Program-made: the position numbers and the translations under genes
Origin: Candidatus Chromulinivorax destructor
Lineage (GTDB): Bacteria; Babelota; Babeliae; Babelales; Chromulinivoraceae
DNA: 64,000 bases
Direction of reading: 5' to 3'
Assembly: GCF_003366055.1 (NCBI RefSeq)
Contig: NZ_CP025544.1
Coordinates: 665,278-729,277 of the forward strand
Shown here: positions 9,855 through 18,310 of the stretch, piece by piece
How positions within the stretch are numbered: position 1 is the stretch's first letter
Layout: every line of letters begins with the position of its first letter
Notes under the pieces: model-generated
Told to the model about the DNA's origin: nothing
Database searches by the model: none
Seen by the model: the letters and a program-made list of their open reading frames with translations, nothing else

Positions 9855-10919
9855 ATGAAATATCTAAAAATGTTAGCTGTGCTTAGTTTTGTTTTTACTT
9901 CAAACCTTTTTTCCGTAGAACATGAAGTAAAATCAACTTCATTTCAGGAAGATCTTGAACGTTATGCAGAGCATGATTACAAAGCTGAAAATGAAGTATT
10001 TAAATTCTTACAAAAACAAAAATTGACACAGCAATCATTGTATGATTATTTTTTAGAACATACAGAATTTAATGATAGTGATCATGAAGATCAAATGCCA
10101 AACTTTGATGAAGTTGTGCAAGGAGCGCATGATCTTATTGCTGAAAAAATAAAAGATAGATTTATGCAAGGGATGACGGAGGCATTATTGCAGCAAAAAA
10201 AGTTACATGAAGTTCAAGATCCTGTTTTTCAATTTGTGATAAATCATCAAGATTATGATTTTATAAAATATCTTATGTATGAATGGTTAGGGCAATGGGC
10301 AACATTAAAAAATAAAATAAGCTTTTATGAAGGTGTACCTGTCCGTAAAAAAATGAATCTTTTCATAACAGTATTCTTTGATCGCCAAGATATTTTGCAG
10401 ATGTTGATTACAGCGCATGCAGATTTAAATATTCAAGATGATCACGATAAATATACAGTATTAATATTAGCAGCAGAAAAAGGAAAAGAAAAATGTGTCA
10501 AAATGTTACTTGAAGCTGGAGCAAATAAAAACATTACATGTGCTTATGATGTTACGGCATTAATGCTTGCATCTCAAGCAGGTCATGAAGAAACTGTGCG
10601 TATTTTAGTGAATAATGGGGTGGATATAAATAGCCTTGATGTACATCATTGTACAGCTCTCATGATTGCAGCTCAAGCAGGTCATAAAGAAATGGTAAAT
10701 ATATTACTTAAGGCTGGAGCTGATAAAGATATTAAAAGTCTTAAAAATGAGACTGCATTAATGGCTGCAGTTCAAAAGGGTCGTACAGGAATAGTAAAAA
10801 AATTACTTAAGGTTGGAGCTGATAAAGATGTTAAAACTATTGATAATAAGACGGCATTAGATTTTGCAGTTCAAAGAGATTATAAAAAAATACAAGAGAT
10901 ATTATTACATGCCAATTAA
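9855..10919 (+). CDS. Secreted ankyrin protein with a shared N-terminal domain (paralogue A)
   Basis: The 354-aa protein has a signal peptide (MKYLKMLAVLSFVFTSNLFS). A region of about 150 residues without a known family follows, with FLQKQKLTQQSLYDYFL, VVQGAHDLIAEKIKDRFMQGM, DPVFQFVINHQ and DFIKYLMYEWLGQWA. About five ankyrin repeats fill residues 190-354. The N-terminal region is recognisably repeated in the proteins at 11123 and 20114, so it is a real domain. Paralogue B lies 200 bases downstream on the same strand. Exported ankyrin proteins of intracellular bacteria are often host-interaction factors. That role is inferred here. Confidence 0.85.
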   Translation: MKYLKMLAVLSFVFTSNLFSVEHEVKSTSFQEDLERYAEHDYKAENEVFKFLQKQKLTQQSLYDYFLEHTEFNDSDHEDQMPNFDEVVQGAHDLIAEKIKDRFMQGMTEALLQQKKLHEVQDPVFQFVINHQDYDFIKYLMYEWLGQWATLKNKISFYEGVPVRKKMNLFITVFFDRQDILQMLITAHADLNIQDDHDKYTVLILAAEKGKEKCVKMLLEAGANKNITCAYDVTALMLASQAGHEETVRILVNNGVDINSLDVHHCTALMIAAQAGHKEMVNILLKAGADKDIKSLKNETALMAAVQKGRTGIVKKLLKVGADKDVKTIDNKTALDFAVQRDYKKIQEILLHAN

Positions 10920-11012
10920 GATAAACATGGGTAAATTATTTAGTATAATATTTTGCTAGTTGCGTGAATGATAATTTTAAGATGAAGATAGTTTTTAGGT
11001 TTTGTAGTTGTT

Positions 11013-11041
11013 TTGCCAATTAAGGTTTGGCGTGTTACAAT
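11013..11041 (+). promoter_or_regulatory. Promoter TTGCCA-N17-TACAAT (upstream of ankyrin paralogue B)
   Basis: TTGCCA (11013-11018) and TACAAT (11036-11041) are separated by exactly 17 bases. The same elements and spacing occur at 12129-12157 within a longer similar upstream region, although the spacer sequence differs. That conservation supports a sigma-70-type promoter. The 5' leader would be about 75 nt. Confidence 0.65.
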
Positions 11042-11122
11042 TAAACAAGAGAAGATTAATATTAAATTGTCTTTTATTCTAAAAGTAATTATCCATTTTT
11101 AAAATTTTAGATTGTAAATCAT

Positions 11123-12070
11123 ATGCAAATAAAAAATCTTATCTTTACCGTTTTATTTAGTTTTTTCTCCATTATAGTATGCAGCTCAGAATATGACTGT
11201 TTTTTGCAGTATATACAGTTTGATGATAGCCAACATAGGGATCAATTATTAAGTATTAATGAAGTTGCAAACGGGGCCCATGATGTTATTGCTCACAAAA
11301 TAAAAAATAGGTTTATGCAAGGCATGACAGAGGCTTTGTTGCAGAAAAAAAATTTAGATGAAATTCAAGATCCTGTCTTTCAATTGGTAGTAAATTATCA
11401 AGATGATTTCATAAAAGACTCTATGTGGCAATGGTTACAAGAATGGGCATATACAAAAGAAATTGGTCACTATAATATCGTAAATGTTGTAAGTTTTGAG
11501 CGTATAGATATTTTAGATATGCTTACAAAAGCTCATGTAGACCTATATAGTAATAGTTATTATTCTAATCCATTATTTTTTGCAGTTATGAGAAAAAACA
11601 GTCAAGTTGTACATATGTTACTTGATGCAGGTGTAAGCTTGAATGAAGATATTTTAGCTATCCCAGTTTTAGGTAATAATCCAACAATGTTGGGAATATT
11701 ATTAAAATCAGATGCAGCAAGAATATCTCGGTTTTCTTTAGATGCAGTCGAAAGGCTGTTAGGAATTGCAGCTCTTTATAATTATCCTAAAATAGTAAGT
11801 TTATTACTTGAAACTAATATGTATACAAGTAAAACATGCAATTCAGTTTTAATGACAGCTATTCGATTTAAAAACTCTCGTATCGTAAGAACCATGCTTG
11901 ATGCTCATGTTAATATAAATTTTAAAAACTCTTCAGGATTGACTCCATTAATGTATGCAACTTCTCAAGCTAATACTGAAATAATAAAGATATTTAAACA
12001 AGCAAAATTAAAAAATGATGAATACAAAGACGCTACTTATACAAGATCATATAAAATAAAAAAAGATTGA
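11123..12070 (+). CDS. Secreted ankyrin protein with a shared N-terminal domain (paralogue B)
   Basis: The 315-aa protein has a signal peptide (MQIKNLIFTVLFSFFSIIVCS). The conserved N-terminal domain follows, in nearly the same words as paralogue A: GAHDVIAHKIKNRFMQGM, TEALLQKKNLDEIQDPVF and FIKDSMWQWLQEWA. The ankyrin part is more degenerate than in A. The clearest repeats are NPLFFAVMRKNSQVVHMLLDAG and SGLTPLMYATSQANTEIIKI. The first 25 or so residues of the shared domain present in A and C (the FLQ..Q segment) are missing. Its upstream region resembles that of the next gene, showing local duplication. Confidence 0.82.
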   Translation: MQIKNLIFTVLFSFFSIIVCSSEYDCFLQYIQFDDSQHRDQLLSINEVANGAHDVIAHKIKNRFMQGMTEALLQKKNLDEIQDPVFQLVVNYQDDFIKDSMWQWLQEWAYTKEIGHYNIVNVVSFERIDILDMLTKAHVDLYSNSYYSNPLFFAVMRKNSQVVHMLLDAGVSLNEDILAIPVLGNNPTMLGILLKSDAARISRFSLDAVERLLGIAALYNYPKIVSLLLETNMYTSKTCNSVLMTAIRFKNSRIVRTMLDAHVNINFKNSSGLTPLMYATSQANTEIIKIFKQAKLKNDEYKDATYTRSYKIKKD

Positions 12071-12128
12071 GATTGATGATAATAAAGATACTCTGTTTGC
12101 AATGTGATAGTTTTTGTTATTGGTAGTT

Positions 12129-12157
12129 TTGCCAATCTCAATTTGACATGTTACAAT
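12129..12157 (+). promoter_or_regulatory. Promoter TTGCCA-N17-TACAAT (upstream of small secreted protein)
   Basis: TTGCCA (12129-12134) and TACAAT (12152-12157) are 17 bases apart, as at 11013-11041. Both are followed by AT-rich leaders ending in a shared TTAGAT.GTAA.TCATATGCAAATAAAAAA around the start codon, so promoter, leader and start were duplicated together. Confidence 0.65.
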
Positions 12158-12215
12158 TAAATAATAAAATTCAATATCACATTATTCATTTATAATTTTT
12201 TAGATCGTAAGTCAT

Positions 12216-12620
12216 ATGCAAATAAAAAAAAAGCATCTTTTCATTTTAGTAATTTTTTTACCAATAATTTTATTTTGTGCAGAGCAAAATATAGCGCGTG
12301 ATTCTTTAAAACAAAGAAGTCATAGTTGTCCTCAACAGCATGCAATATTAGAGCAGCTTTATATCCCGCATCCAGATCCAAACAGGCATGCTTATTCTTA
12401 TAAAGATCCAAAAAAATGTTATAGTCCGTTGCAAAGTCTTTGTCAAAAAATGAATCTAAAAGAACAGGAGCTTGAAGTTGAAAAAATAAATTTTAAAAAA
12501 ACCTCTAATGATCATGAAAGTGATTGTGAAAGTGAAGTATCTGATCATTCTCAAACATCTCAAGATCTTGATTCAGGTGAAGAATGTTTATTTGAAATTG
12601 ATGACATAGACACTAAATAA
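12216..12620 (+). CDS. Small secreted protein of unknown function
   Basis: The 134-aa protein has a signal peptide (MQIKKKHLFILVIFLPIILFCAEQ). The mature part is polar, with no recognised family: a SHSCPQQHAI segment, a basic middle, and an acidic serine-rich tail (SDCESEVSDHSQTSQDLDSGEE). Its leader and first codons copy those of ankyrin paralogue B, so it may have captured that promoter and signal by duplication. An acidic, disordered tail would suit protein binding. No function can be assigned. Confidence 0.7.
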   Translation: MQIKKKHLFILVIFLPIILFCAEQNIARDSLKQRSHSCPQQHAILEQLYIPHPDPNRHAYSYKDPKKCYSPLQSLCQKMNLKEQELEVEKINFKKTSNDHESDCESEVSDHSQTSQDLDSGEECLFEIDDIDTK

Positions 12621-12671
12621 TTTAAAAAATAATAAAAACTAATAGATAGACGTAATTAAAAAAGGTTTATA

Positions 12672-13241
12672 GTGCTACAACATAATAATAACAGGCTTAT
12701 TTGGATTGATCTTGAAATGACAGGTCTTGATCCGGTAAAAGATAAAATTCTTGAAATTGCAACAATTGTTACTGACGATGAATTAAATATTATTGCCGAA
12801 GGTCCAAATCTTGTTATTTATCAGCCTAATGAAGTTTTGGCTGAAATGAATGAATGGTGTCAGATTCAGCATAATAAAACTGGTTTAGTTAAAGCTGTAC
12901 AAGAATCAGAAGTATCTTTAGAAGAAGCAGAACAGCTAACCTTAGAATTTTTATATGAACATTGTGATGAAAATTCTACCCCTATGTGTGGCAATTCAGT
13001 ATGGCAAGATAAACTTTTTATACAACAACATATGCCTGACCTAGCAAAATTTTTTCATTATAGAATTCTTGACGTGAGTTCAATTAAATTAGTGATCAAT
13101 CGATGGACTAAAAAATATAAGCTATTTAAAAAACTTGAAACTCACCGTGCGCTTGATGATATTAAAGAATCAATTGGTGAACTGAAGTGTTATAAAGAAA
13201 ATTTCTTTAAACTCTCAGATGAAAATAACAAAATTTGTTAA
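12672..13241 (+). CDS. orn: Oligoribonuclease
   Basis: A 3'-5' exoribonuclease of the DEDDh family that degrades two- to five-nt RNA fragments and linear cyclic-di-nucleotide products in the cytoplasm. The 189-aa length is typical. Exo I is WIDLEMTGLDP near residue 10, Exo II lies around MCGNSVWQDKLFI (about 105), and Exo III is THRALDDIKESI near 157 with the catalytic His and Asp. GTG is the likely start, because the conserved domain begins a few residues later. A terminator hairpin follows. Confidence 0.95.
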   Translation: MLQHNNNRLIWIDLEMTGLDPVKDKILEIATIVTDDELNIIAEGPNLVIYQPNEVLAEMNEWCQIQHNKTGLVKAVQESEVSLEEAEQLTLEFLYEHCDENSTPMCGNSVWQDKLFIQQHMPDLAKFFHYRILDVSSIKLVINRWTKKYKLFKKLETHRALDDIKESIGELKCYKENFFKLSDENNKIC

Positions 13242-13276
13242 AAAGAAAGCCTTGGATTTATCCAAGGTTTTCTTTT
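13242..13276. terminator. Bidirectional intrinsic terminator
   Basis: CCTTGGAT (13250-13257) and ATCCAAGG (13260-13267) are flanked by A-rich and T-rich tails (TTTTCTTTTT). It separates orn from the convergent secreted gene and overlaps the stop of the latter. Confidence 0.75.
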
Positions 13277-13764
13277 TAACTTCTATGACAACAGCATGAT
13301 AACAAGCACTGCATAATATTTTGTGTGCTTTGTACCAATGGTGGCTCTTCTTGATTGAGTGTTTCTGGTGAAGGTTGATGTGGTGTATTATGAGCTTGGC
13401 CACTTCCAATTCTTGATGGTTCTTCATCAAAGGGTAATGCTATTACGGGGATTGCATTATGCAGATTTTCTGAGTTTGCGCGTCGAACATGTGTTGCTTG
13501 TGTAATTCGTGGGCGCACTCTTGCATGACTTTCAACTTGCTGTTGTCCTGGATAGCAATTATATAATGTACTTTGTCTTTGTTGTGCATTGACATGCATA
13601 ATTGTTGTGTAGTTTACTACATGCTGTCTGTAGTAACGCTGTTGGGGATAGTAGTATTGAATTTGATTTTGTTGTATTTGCGCAGGCTGGTAATATTGCT
13701 GGTATGATGCATTTAAAAATGTGTTAACCATACATGAAAATATTAAAATCATAATTTTTTTCAT
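13276..13764 (-). CDS. Secreted Gln/Tyr-rich protein with a cysteine tail
   Basis: The 162-aa protein has a signal peptide (MKKIMILIFSCMVNTFLNA). A Gln/Tyr-rich stretch follows (QQYYQPAQIQQNQIQYYYPQ, residues 22-45), then a polar middle, and it ends in CLLSCCCHRS. The next gene on the same strand (14094-14537) also ends in a cysteine cluster (SCFCCFGSTD). Clustered C-terminal cysteines next to hydrophobic residues resemble acylation sites used by effectors inside eukaryotic cells. They could instead bind metal or form disulfides. No family is recognised. Confidence 0.7.
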   Translation of the reverse strand: MKKIMILIFSCMVNTFLNASYQQYYQPAQIQQNQIQYYYPQQRYYRQHVVNYTTIMHVNAQQRQSTLYNCYPGQQQVESHARVRPRITQATHVRRANSENLHNAIPVIALPFDEEPSRIGSGQAHNTPHQPSPETLNQEEPPLVQSTQNIMQCLLSCCCHRS

Positions 13765-14093
13765 ACATACCCTTTAAGATTAAGAATCTGCCTGTAATTT
13801 TTTTATGAATTTTTTGTATTATATATTTGTAATTATATACAACCAGACTCCTGAAAAGCTAGGTTCTGTGAACCAAATCTTTACAAGAGAGTTTTGTTCT
13901 ATGTTTTCTATGAAAACTTTGAGAATTTGCTAGCCGGTTTGCTTAATGAATTCTTTCTTGAGATAGAAAAAGCGTAAAGTGGCCGCCACCAATATTTTGG
14001 CAAATGAGCAAGATTGTATCTTGATTTTTAAATTTGGTTTACACAGCCTCGTAGTTGGCAAGAAACAAAGAGGTTGTGATTATCAATACATTT
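13765..14093. other. Intergenic region between two cysteine-tailed protein genes
   Basis: About 330 bases, less AT-rich than other spacers. On the minus strand, short open stretches such as NQDTILLICQNIGGGHFTLF are interrupted by stops. This could be a relic of a gene, but I cannot name it. A small palindrome GGTTCTGTGAACC is at 13862-13874. Confidence 0.35.
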
Positions 14094-14537
14094 TTAGTCT
14101 GTAGAACCAAAACAGCAAAAACAGCTTGTAAAAAAAGAAGAGTTAATTTGCTCTTGGGTATGAGCTTGATTGCAAGCTTGAATAGGTATAACGCTTGCTC
14201 TTGAACTGTTATTTAGTTGCAATGTATGATTCTGATGAGAATTGCTAGACAGTAAGTCTTGACCTACTTCTATTACTGTTGTAGATAGCCTGTCAGGAGC
14301 TAAGCAAACATTGACAGCAGTTACTACAGCTTGCCTTGATTGTCTCTGATTATTATGTTCATATTGTACGTAGCTATCTGGATTATTGCTGGTATATCGC
14401 ACAGTTACTTGGTGCACGCAAGAGCCTTTAATTTCATTGAATTGAATACTTTGTCCTGGCTGAAGTATTTCAACAGAACTTGAAATTTGAAAAGAAAAGC
14501 TTAGTAAGAAAATTATTCTTGTATGAAATTGGGTCAT
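14094..14537 (-). CDS. Secreted protein with a cysteine tail, unknown function
   Basis: The 147-aa protein starts with a hydrophobic segment (IIFLLSFSFQISSSVE, about residues 8-23) that reads as a signal peptide. The mature part is polar with many Asn, Gln and Ser, and it ends SSFFTSCFCCFGSTD. Together with the 13276-13764 gene it forms a pair of short exported proteins with C-terminal cysteine clusters and the same orientation. No conserved enzymatic motif is visible. Confidence 0.65.
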   Translation of the reverse strand: MTQFHTRIIFLLSFSFQISSSVEILQPGQSIQFNEIKGSCVHQVTVRYTSNNPDSYVQYEHNNQRQSRQAVVTAVNVCLAPDRLSTTVIEVGQDLLSSNSHQNHTLQLNNSSRASVIPIQACNQAHTQEQINSSFFTSCFCCFGSTD

Positions 14538-14732
14538 AGTTCTTGTCGCATCATAGTAAATTTAAAAATAAGATGTATGTAAATATTTAAATATGCACAG
14601 GGTATCCTCATTATGGTATTTCGTGTAATGAGTAGACATAAGCTCATGTTTTTTTCATAAAGCTTGCTGTCCTAATAAATAAAAATTTGCATAATAGAAA
14701 AGTATACTGTTGGTTTAGTGCAAATTCAAGTC

Positions 14733-16688
14733 TTAAGCAACTGGATCAATAGTAAAAAATAGTGATGATGCGTAGGGAGTTTTTTTGAGCTGTGAAAACA
14801 GTTGCATCATCATGCCGCGACTCATGCTTTTTAAAAATATTTTTTGGCAAAAAGTTCTTTGTACACGATAGATGACTGCAGGGACAGGGCCAAGTACCAT
14901 AACTTCTTCTCCTGCTAAATCAATCAATTGATCAACGATCGCTTGAGCATCTTGCTCCACAATTTGTTGAGAGTTGTGACGGATTTCGATTTCTGCAATA
15001 TGTTTTGCTGGCGGGTAGCCAACTTCTTGTCGTTTAATAATTTCGCTAGTATAAAATTTCAGATAGTCTTGCTCGTTAATAAAATTAAACAATGCATGCG
15101 GGGTCATTGTTTGTACGATAACACGACTTTCGTTTGATTGTCGACCAGCTCTTCCAGCGACTTGAATGAGTTGCTGTAAAGTTGTTTCTGCAGCATTGTA
15201 CATAGGAAAGTGTAGGTTGACGTCTGCCCATAAAATACCTACCAGTGTCACGTGAGGGAAATGATAGCCTTTTGATATCGATTGTGTTCCAACTAAAATA
15301 TCTATTTTTTTATCATAAAAATTTTGTAATGTTTGTTGCCAAACTTTTTTCTTTGAAGTTGTATCAAGGTCAGCACGTTCAATAACAGCAGTCGGAAATA
15401 ATCGTTGCAAAATAGCTAGAACTTGTTGTGTCCCGATACCTTTATTGAGGAATTCTTTACCCTTACAGTCGGGGCAAATTTCGTACGATGGTAATACAAA
15501 GTTACAATAATGGCAGATCAGCCGACCATCTTCATGCAGCGTTAAGCTGACTGAGCAGTTATTGCAAGAAAATATAAATGTGCAACCTGTGCATTGCACA
15601 AAAAAGCTAAAACCGCGTCGGTTAAGAAAAATAATAGTCTGTTCTTTTTTTACTAATTGGTGCTGAATTGCACTGTATAATTGTGAGCTAATCCAAAAAT
15701 TTTTACGTTCTTTTTTATCTGATAATGCAACAACTTGGACTGAAGGAAATTGGCCCGCAAACCTATTTTTTAGGGTTAAGAGACGCCATTTTTTTGATTC
15801 TACATTGAATAAGGATGAAATCGATGGTGTTGCAGAACCAAGCAAAACAGGAATTTTTAATAACGAAGCTTTGAGTAGGGCAGCATTTCGACTATGAATT
15901 TTTGGATGGTTTTTTTCTTGATAGCCAGCATCATGTTCTTCATCAACAATAATAATCCCAAGGTTTGCAATGGGTAAAAATATTGGTAAATGCACCCCAA
16001 TAATAAGACATGGTTTGTTCGATAATAATGCTTGCCATAAAATTCGTTTTTGTTTGACTGTCGTAGCTGAGTGAAATCCAAAGATTTCAATATTTGGCAT
16101 CTGAGCTTGCAGTAGTTTTTCAAATTGAACAGCAAGTGAAACTTCGGGCAATAAAAGCATGGCGCTTTTATCAGCCGCAAGAACTGATGCGATTAATTTT
16201 TTGTAAACTTCAGTTTTCCCTGAGCCGGTAACTCCATGTAAAACAGTTGCCTGGTATATTTTATCCTTGATATCTTTTGCAACTGCTTGGTATGCAGCTT
16301 CTTGCTCATCAGTGAGCACAACTTCTTTAATTTTTTCATATTCTGGAAGCTTGAGTTCAAGCTCGTCTTCATCTTCTTTTTCTGCTAAAAAGTTTTTTAC
16401 ACGCTTGAGAATATACAAAGGATCAATTTGATGAAAAGAGCTTATTTGAGCTGCAAATTGATGATAGGTTGTATCAGCAGGAAAAGGATAAATTGAATCG
16501 ATTGGTCGAATCTTAAAAGGATAGGTAATACCTGGATCATTAATGCATACAACAATTGCAGCCTCAAGCCTTTTTTGTAAAGGAACTTGTACCATGGCAC
16601 CTTGTGCTATAGAACTACAAAGATCTGCTGGTACAGCATAGGTAAGTTCTTTAGCAAAGTTATTCAGGAGGCGAACTGTTATGTACAT
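14733..16688 (-). CDS. priA: Primosomal helicase PriA
   Basis: A 3'-5' superfamily 2 DNA helicase that recognises stalled forks and reloads the replicative helicase. The 651-aa length is slightly short for the family. An N-terminal 3'BD-like region (YITVRLLNNFAKELTYAVP) is followed by Walker A GVTGSGKTEVYKKL near residue 150 and DEEH near 248. Eight zinc-ligand cysteines come as four CxxC pairs (CTGC, CNNC, CHYC, CPDC; about 365-415), and the helicase C motifs GTQSISKGYHFPHV and QVAGRAGRQ complete the set. It acts alone here, with no other primosome gene adjacent. Confidence 0.96.
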   Translation of the reverse strand: MYITVRLLNNFAKELTYAVPADLCSSIAQGAMVQVPLQKRLEAAIVVCINDPGITYPFKIRPIDSIYPFPADTTYHQFAAQISSFHQIDPLYILKRVKNFLAEKEDEDELELKLPEYEKIKEVVLTDEQEAAYQAVAKDIKDKIYQATVLHGVTGSGKTEVYKKLIASVLAADKSAMLLLPEVSLAVQFEKLLQAQMPNIEIFGFHSATTVKQKRILWQALLSNKPCLIIGVHLPIFLPIANLGIIIVDEEHDAGYQEKNHPKIHSRNAALLKASLLKIPVLLGSATPSISSLFNVESKKWRLLTLKNRFAGQFPSVQVVALSDKKERKNFWISSQLYSAIQHQLVKKEQTIIFLNRRGFSFFVQCTGCTFIFSCNNCSVSLTLHEDGRLICHYCNFVLPSYEICPDCKGKEFLNKGIGTQQVLAILQRLFPTAVIERADLDTTSKKKVWQQTLQNFYDKKIDILVGTQSISKGYHFPHVTLVGILWADVNLHFPMYNAAETTLQQLIQVAGRAGRQSNESRVIVQTMTPHALFNFINEQDYLKFYTSEIIKRQEVGYPPAKHIAEIEIRHNSQQIVEQDAQAIVDQLIDLAGEEVMVLGPVPAVIYRVQRTFCQKIFLKSMSRGMMMQLFSQLKKTPYASSLFFTIDPVA

Positions 16689-16786
16689 AATTTTTTCTAT
16701 ATTTTAAGTTTTGTAAAAACAAATTTTTATGGGTAGAAGAACAGATCTATACCGTCTCTTTGTATACAGCTTTTTAATTTGTCTTA

Positions 16787-16950
16787 CTAGGCTGTGTGAA
16801 CTAATTGAGCTGTTATGCGCCATAAAGCTACCCCTGAAACTGCAGTGGCAGCTACAAGTATGGTTACACCAAAGAGATCATTTCTATCTTGAGTTTGTGA
16901 TGGAGTACAATGAGATAGACAGACAAGCAAGGCAAGAGATATTTTTTCAT
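16787..16950 (-). pseudogene. Short secreted/membrane protein with a poly-A frameshift after the start codon
   Basis: The ATG at 16950-16948 is followed by six A residues. In that frame translation soon stops, but with one more A the frame reads MKKISLALLVCLSHCTPSQ, then GVTILVAATAVSGVALWRI, and ends at TAG (16789-16787), 54 aa in all. The second hydrophobic stretch resembles GIILTGIAVTGIVVAGKI of the protein encoded just upstream (16988-18280), so it may be a truncated paralogue. Possible explanations are a homopolymer sequencing error, phase-variable expression or decay. It lies between priA and the paralogue on the same strand. Confidence 0.5.
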
Positions 16951-16987
16951 AAGAGTGAGCTTTTTAAATCTGGTATGTATGTATTAA

Positions 16988-18280
16988 TTAACTATTTTTT
17001 GGGTATACAGCAGTTGCTTGTGGAAGATTGCCACCTGAATATGGACGAGCAAGTGGAATGTTAGTAGATTCATTTTCTGCTGGCGGCGCTGAAGGGACAA
17101 CATTTGCTTGAGTGTATACACGTGATGGATTACGACGCTCTTGCTCTCTTTGGTTACGCTCTGATTGTAATTGATTTTGAACTTCAAGAGCTGCAATTTC
17201 TCGACGTCTATTTTCAGCAATCAGTAAATTAATTTGATTTTGTTCAGATAATAATCTGTTTTTTTCAGATTGTAAGCGATTTTTTTCAGCTTGAAGTCTA
17301 TTATTTTCTTGATCAATTGGATAACGAATAGCCAGAAGATGATTTTGCCGTGAAATCTCTTCAACTTTTTTTCGTTCTAATTCTCTAATACTTCTTGTGT
17401 TTGCAGCGATTTCTGCTTGATCTCGAGCTACCTGTTCTTGAGCTTTTAAACCACGCAATGCAATGCTATTTTTATGTTCGATCGCTTGTATCTCAGCTTG
17501 TTGCATTTCATTTTGTTTTTTATTTTGAATTTCTATGGTTGCTTTGTCAGATGCGTAGACAAGTGCAAGCGACCTTTGAATTTCTTTTTTTGTGCTTTGA
17601 ATTTTGTTTGTTAGGTCAGGGTAAGCTGAGATGTTACAATTATCTATATAAGCTATATCGCGAGCTGCTTTTTCTTTATAATCCAAAATAGGATATAACG
17701 AGTTGCCGCTTTGCATGATGATCCATTCTATAACTTTATTTTGATACGTTGGCATTTCTCTATAGGTGTTATGCATATCGTAAAGTTTAAAGTATGATGC
17801 GTGTTGTTCAATTACAGCTAAAAGGCTTAGACAAATATTTAATCGTAATGAAATTTCTTTTTGAAGATTGGTTATTTCTTTGTTTTGTGAATAAATTGAT
17901 AAAAATTTTGTTTGCACTGCTTGTAGTTCTTGTACTTCTCTTTCAAGATAAATTGTCAGGCTATCTGTATTATTACCAGTACGGAGTTGTTGATAGATAT
18001 ATGCTAAAGATTTTTCTTGAGTTCTGTACGAAGAATCATGAGTATTTATTTGTGTGTATTTATCAGTTTTTAACAACAAAGCTTGTGCTGTTATGCAATT
18101 TTTTTCAACTTCTTTTTGATATTGTGAAGTTAATTCATAAGTTATTTTTCCTGCAACAACAATTCCTGTTACGGCAATTCCTGTAAGAATAATTCCTTGT
18201 AGAATTTCATCATTATTTGCATGAGTTATTCCATGAAAACATATGAGAATACATGCAATTGTTTTTTTAACTGAGATCAT
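16988..18280 (-). CDS. Secreted/membrane coiled-coil protein with a proline-rich tail
   Basis: The 430-aa protein has an N-terminal signal (TIACILICFHGITHA), then a hydrophobic segment, GIILTGIAVTGIVVAGKI (about 30-47). A long helical region follows, with a heptad-like charged stretch at about 250-370 (repeats of NRLQAEKNRLQSEKNRLLSE). The tail is proline-rich (VPSAPPAENE, IPLARPYSG). The coiled coil is rich in Gln, Asn, Arg and Glu, typical of a structural or tethering protein. No family is recognised. Envelope location is inferred from the N-terminus. Confidence 0.75.
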   Translation of the reverse strand: MISVKKTIACILICFHGITHANNDEILQGIILTGIAVTGIVVAGKITYELTSQYQKEVEKNCITAQALLLKTDKYTQINTHDSSYRTQEKSLAYIYQQLRTGNNTDSLTIYLEREVQELQAVQTKFLSIYSQNKEITNLQKEISLRLNICLSLLAVIEQHASYFKLYDMHNTYREMPTYQNKVIEWIIMQSGNSLYPILDYKEKAARDIAYIDNCNISAYPDLTNKIQSTKKEIQRSLALVYASDKATIEIQNKKQNEMQQAEIQAIEHKNSIALRGLKAQEQVARDQAEIAANTRSIRELERKKVEEISRQNHLLAIRYPIDQENNRLQAEKNRLQSEKNRLLSEQNQINLLIAENRRREIAALEVQNQLQSERNQREQERRNPSRVYTQANVVPSAPPAENESTNIPLARPYSGGNLPQATAVYPKNS

Positions 18281-18310
18281 AAAGCATTTCTTTTTAAAGG
18301 GTAAATGTTA

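Noticed and set aside
13765-14093. A minus-strand gene relic with NIGGGHFTLF
   Set aside because: Stops interrupt both plausible frames, and I cannot relate it to a family. It is left as unexplained intergenic sequence.
16729-17064. Plus-strand frame of 111 codons
   Set aside because: It overlaps the end of the coiled-coil gene and the hidden 54-aa gene on the other strand, with no ribosome site or family features.
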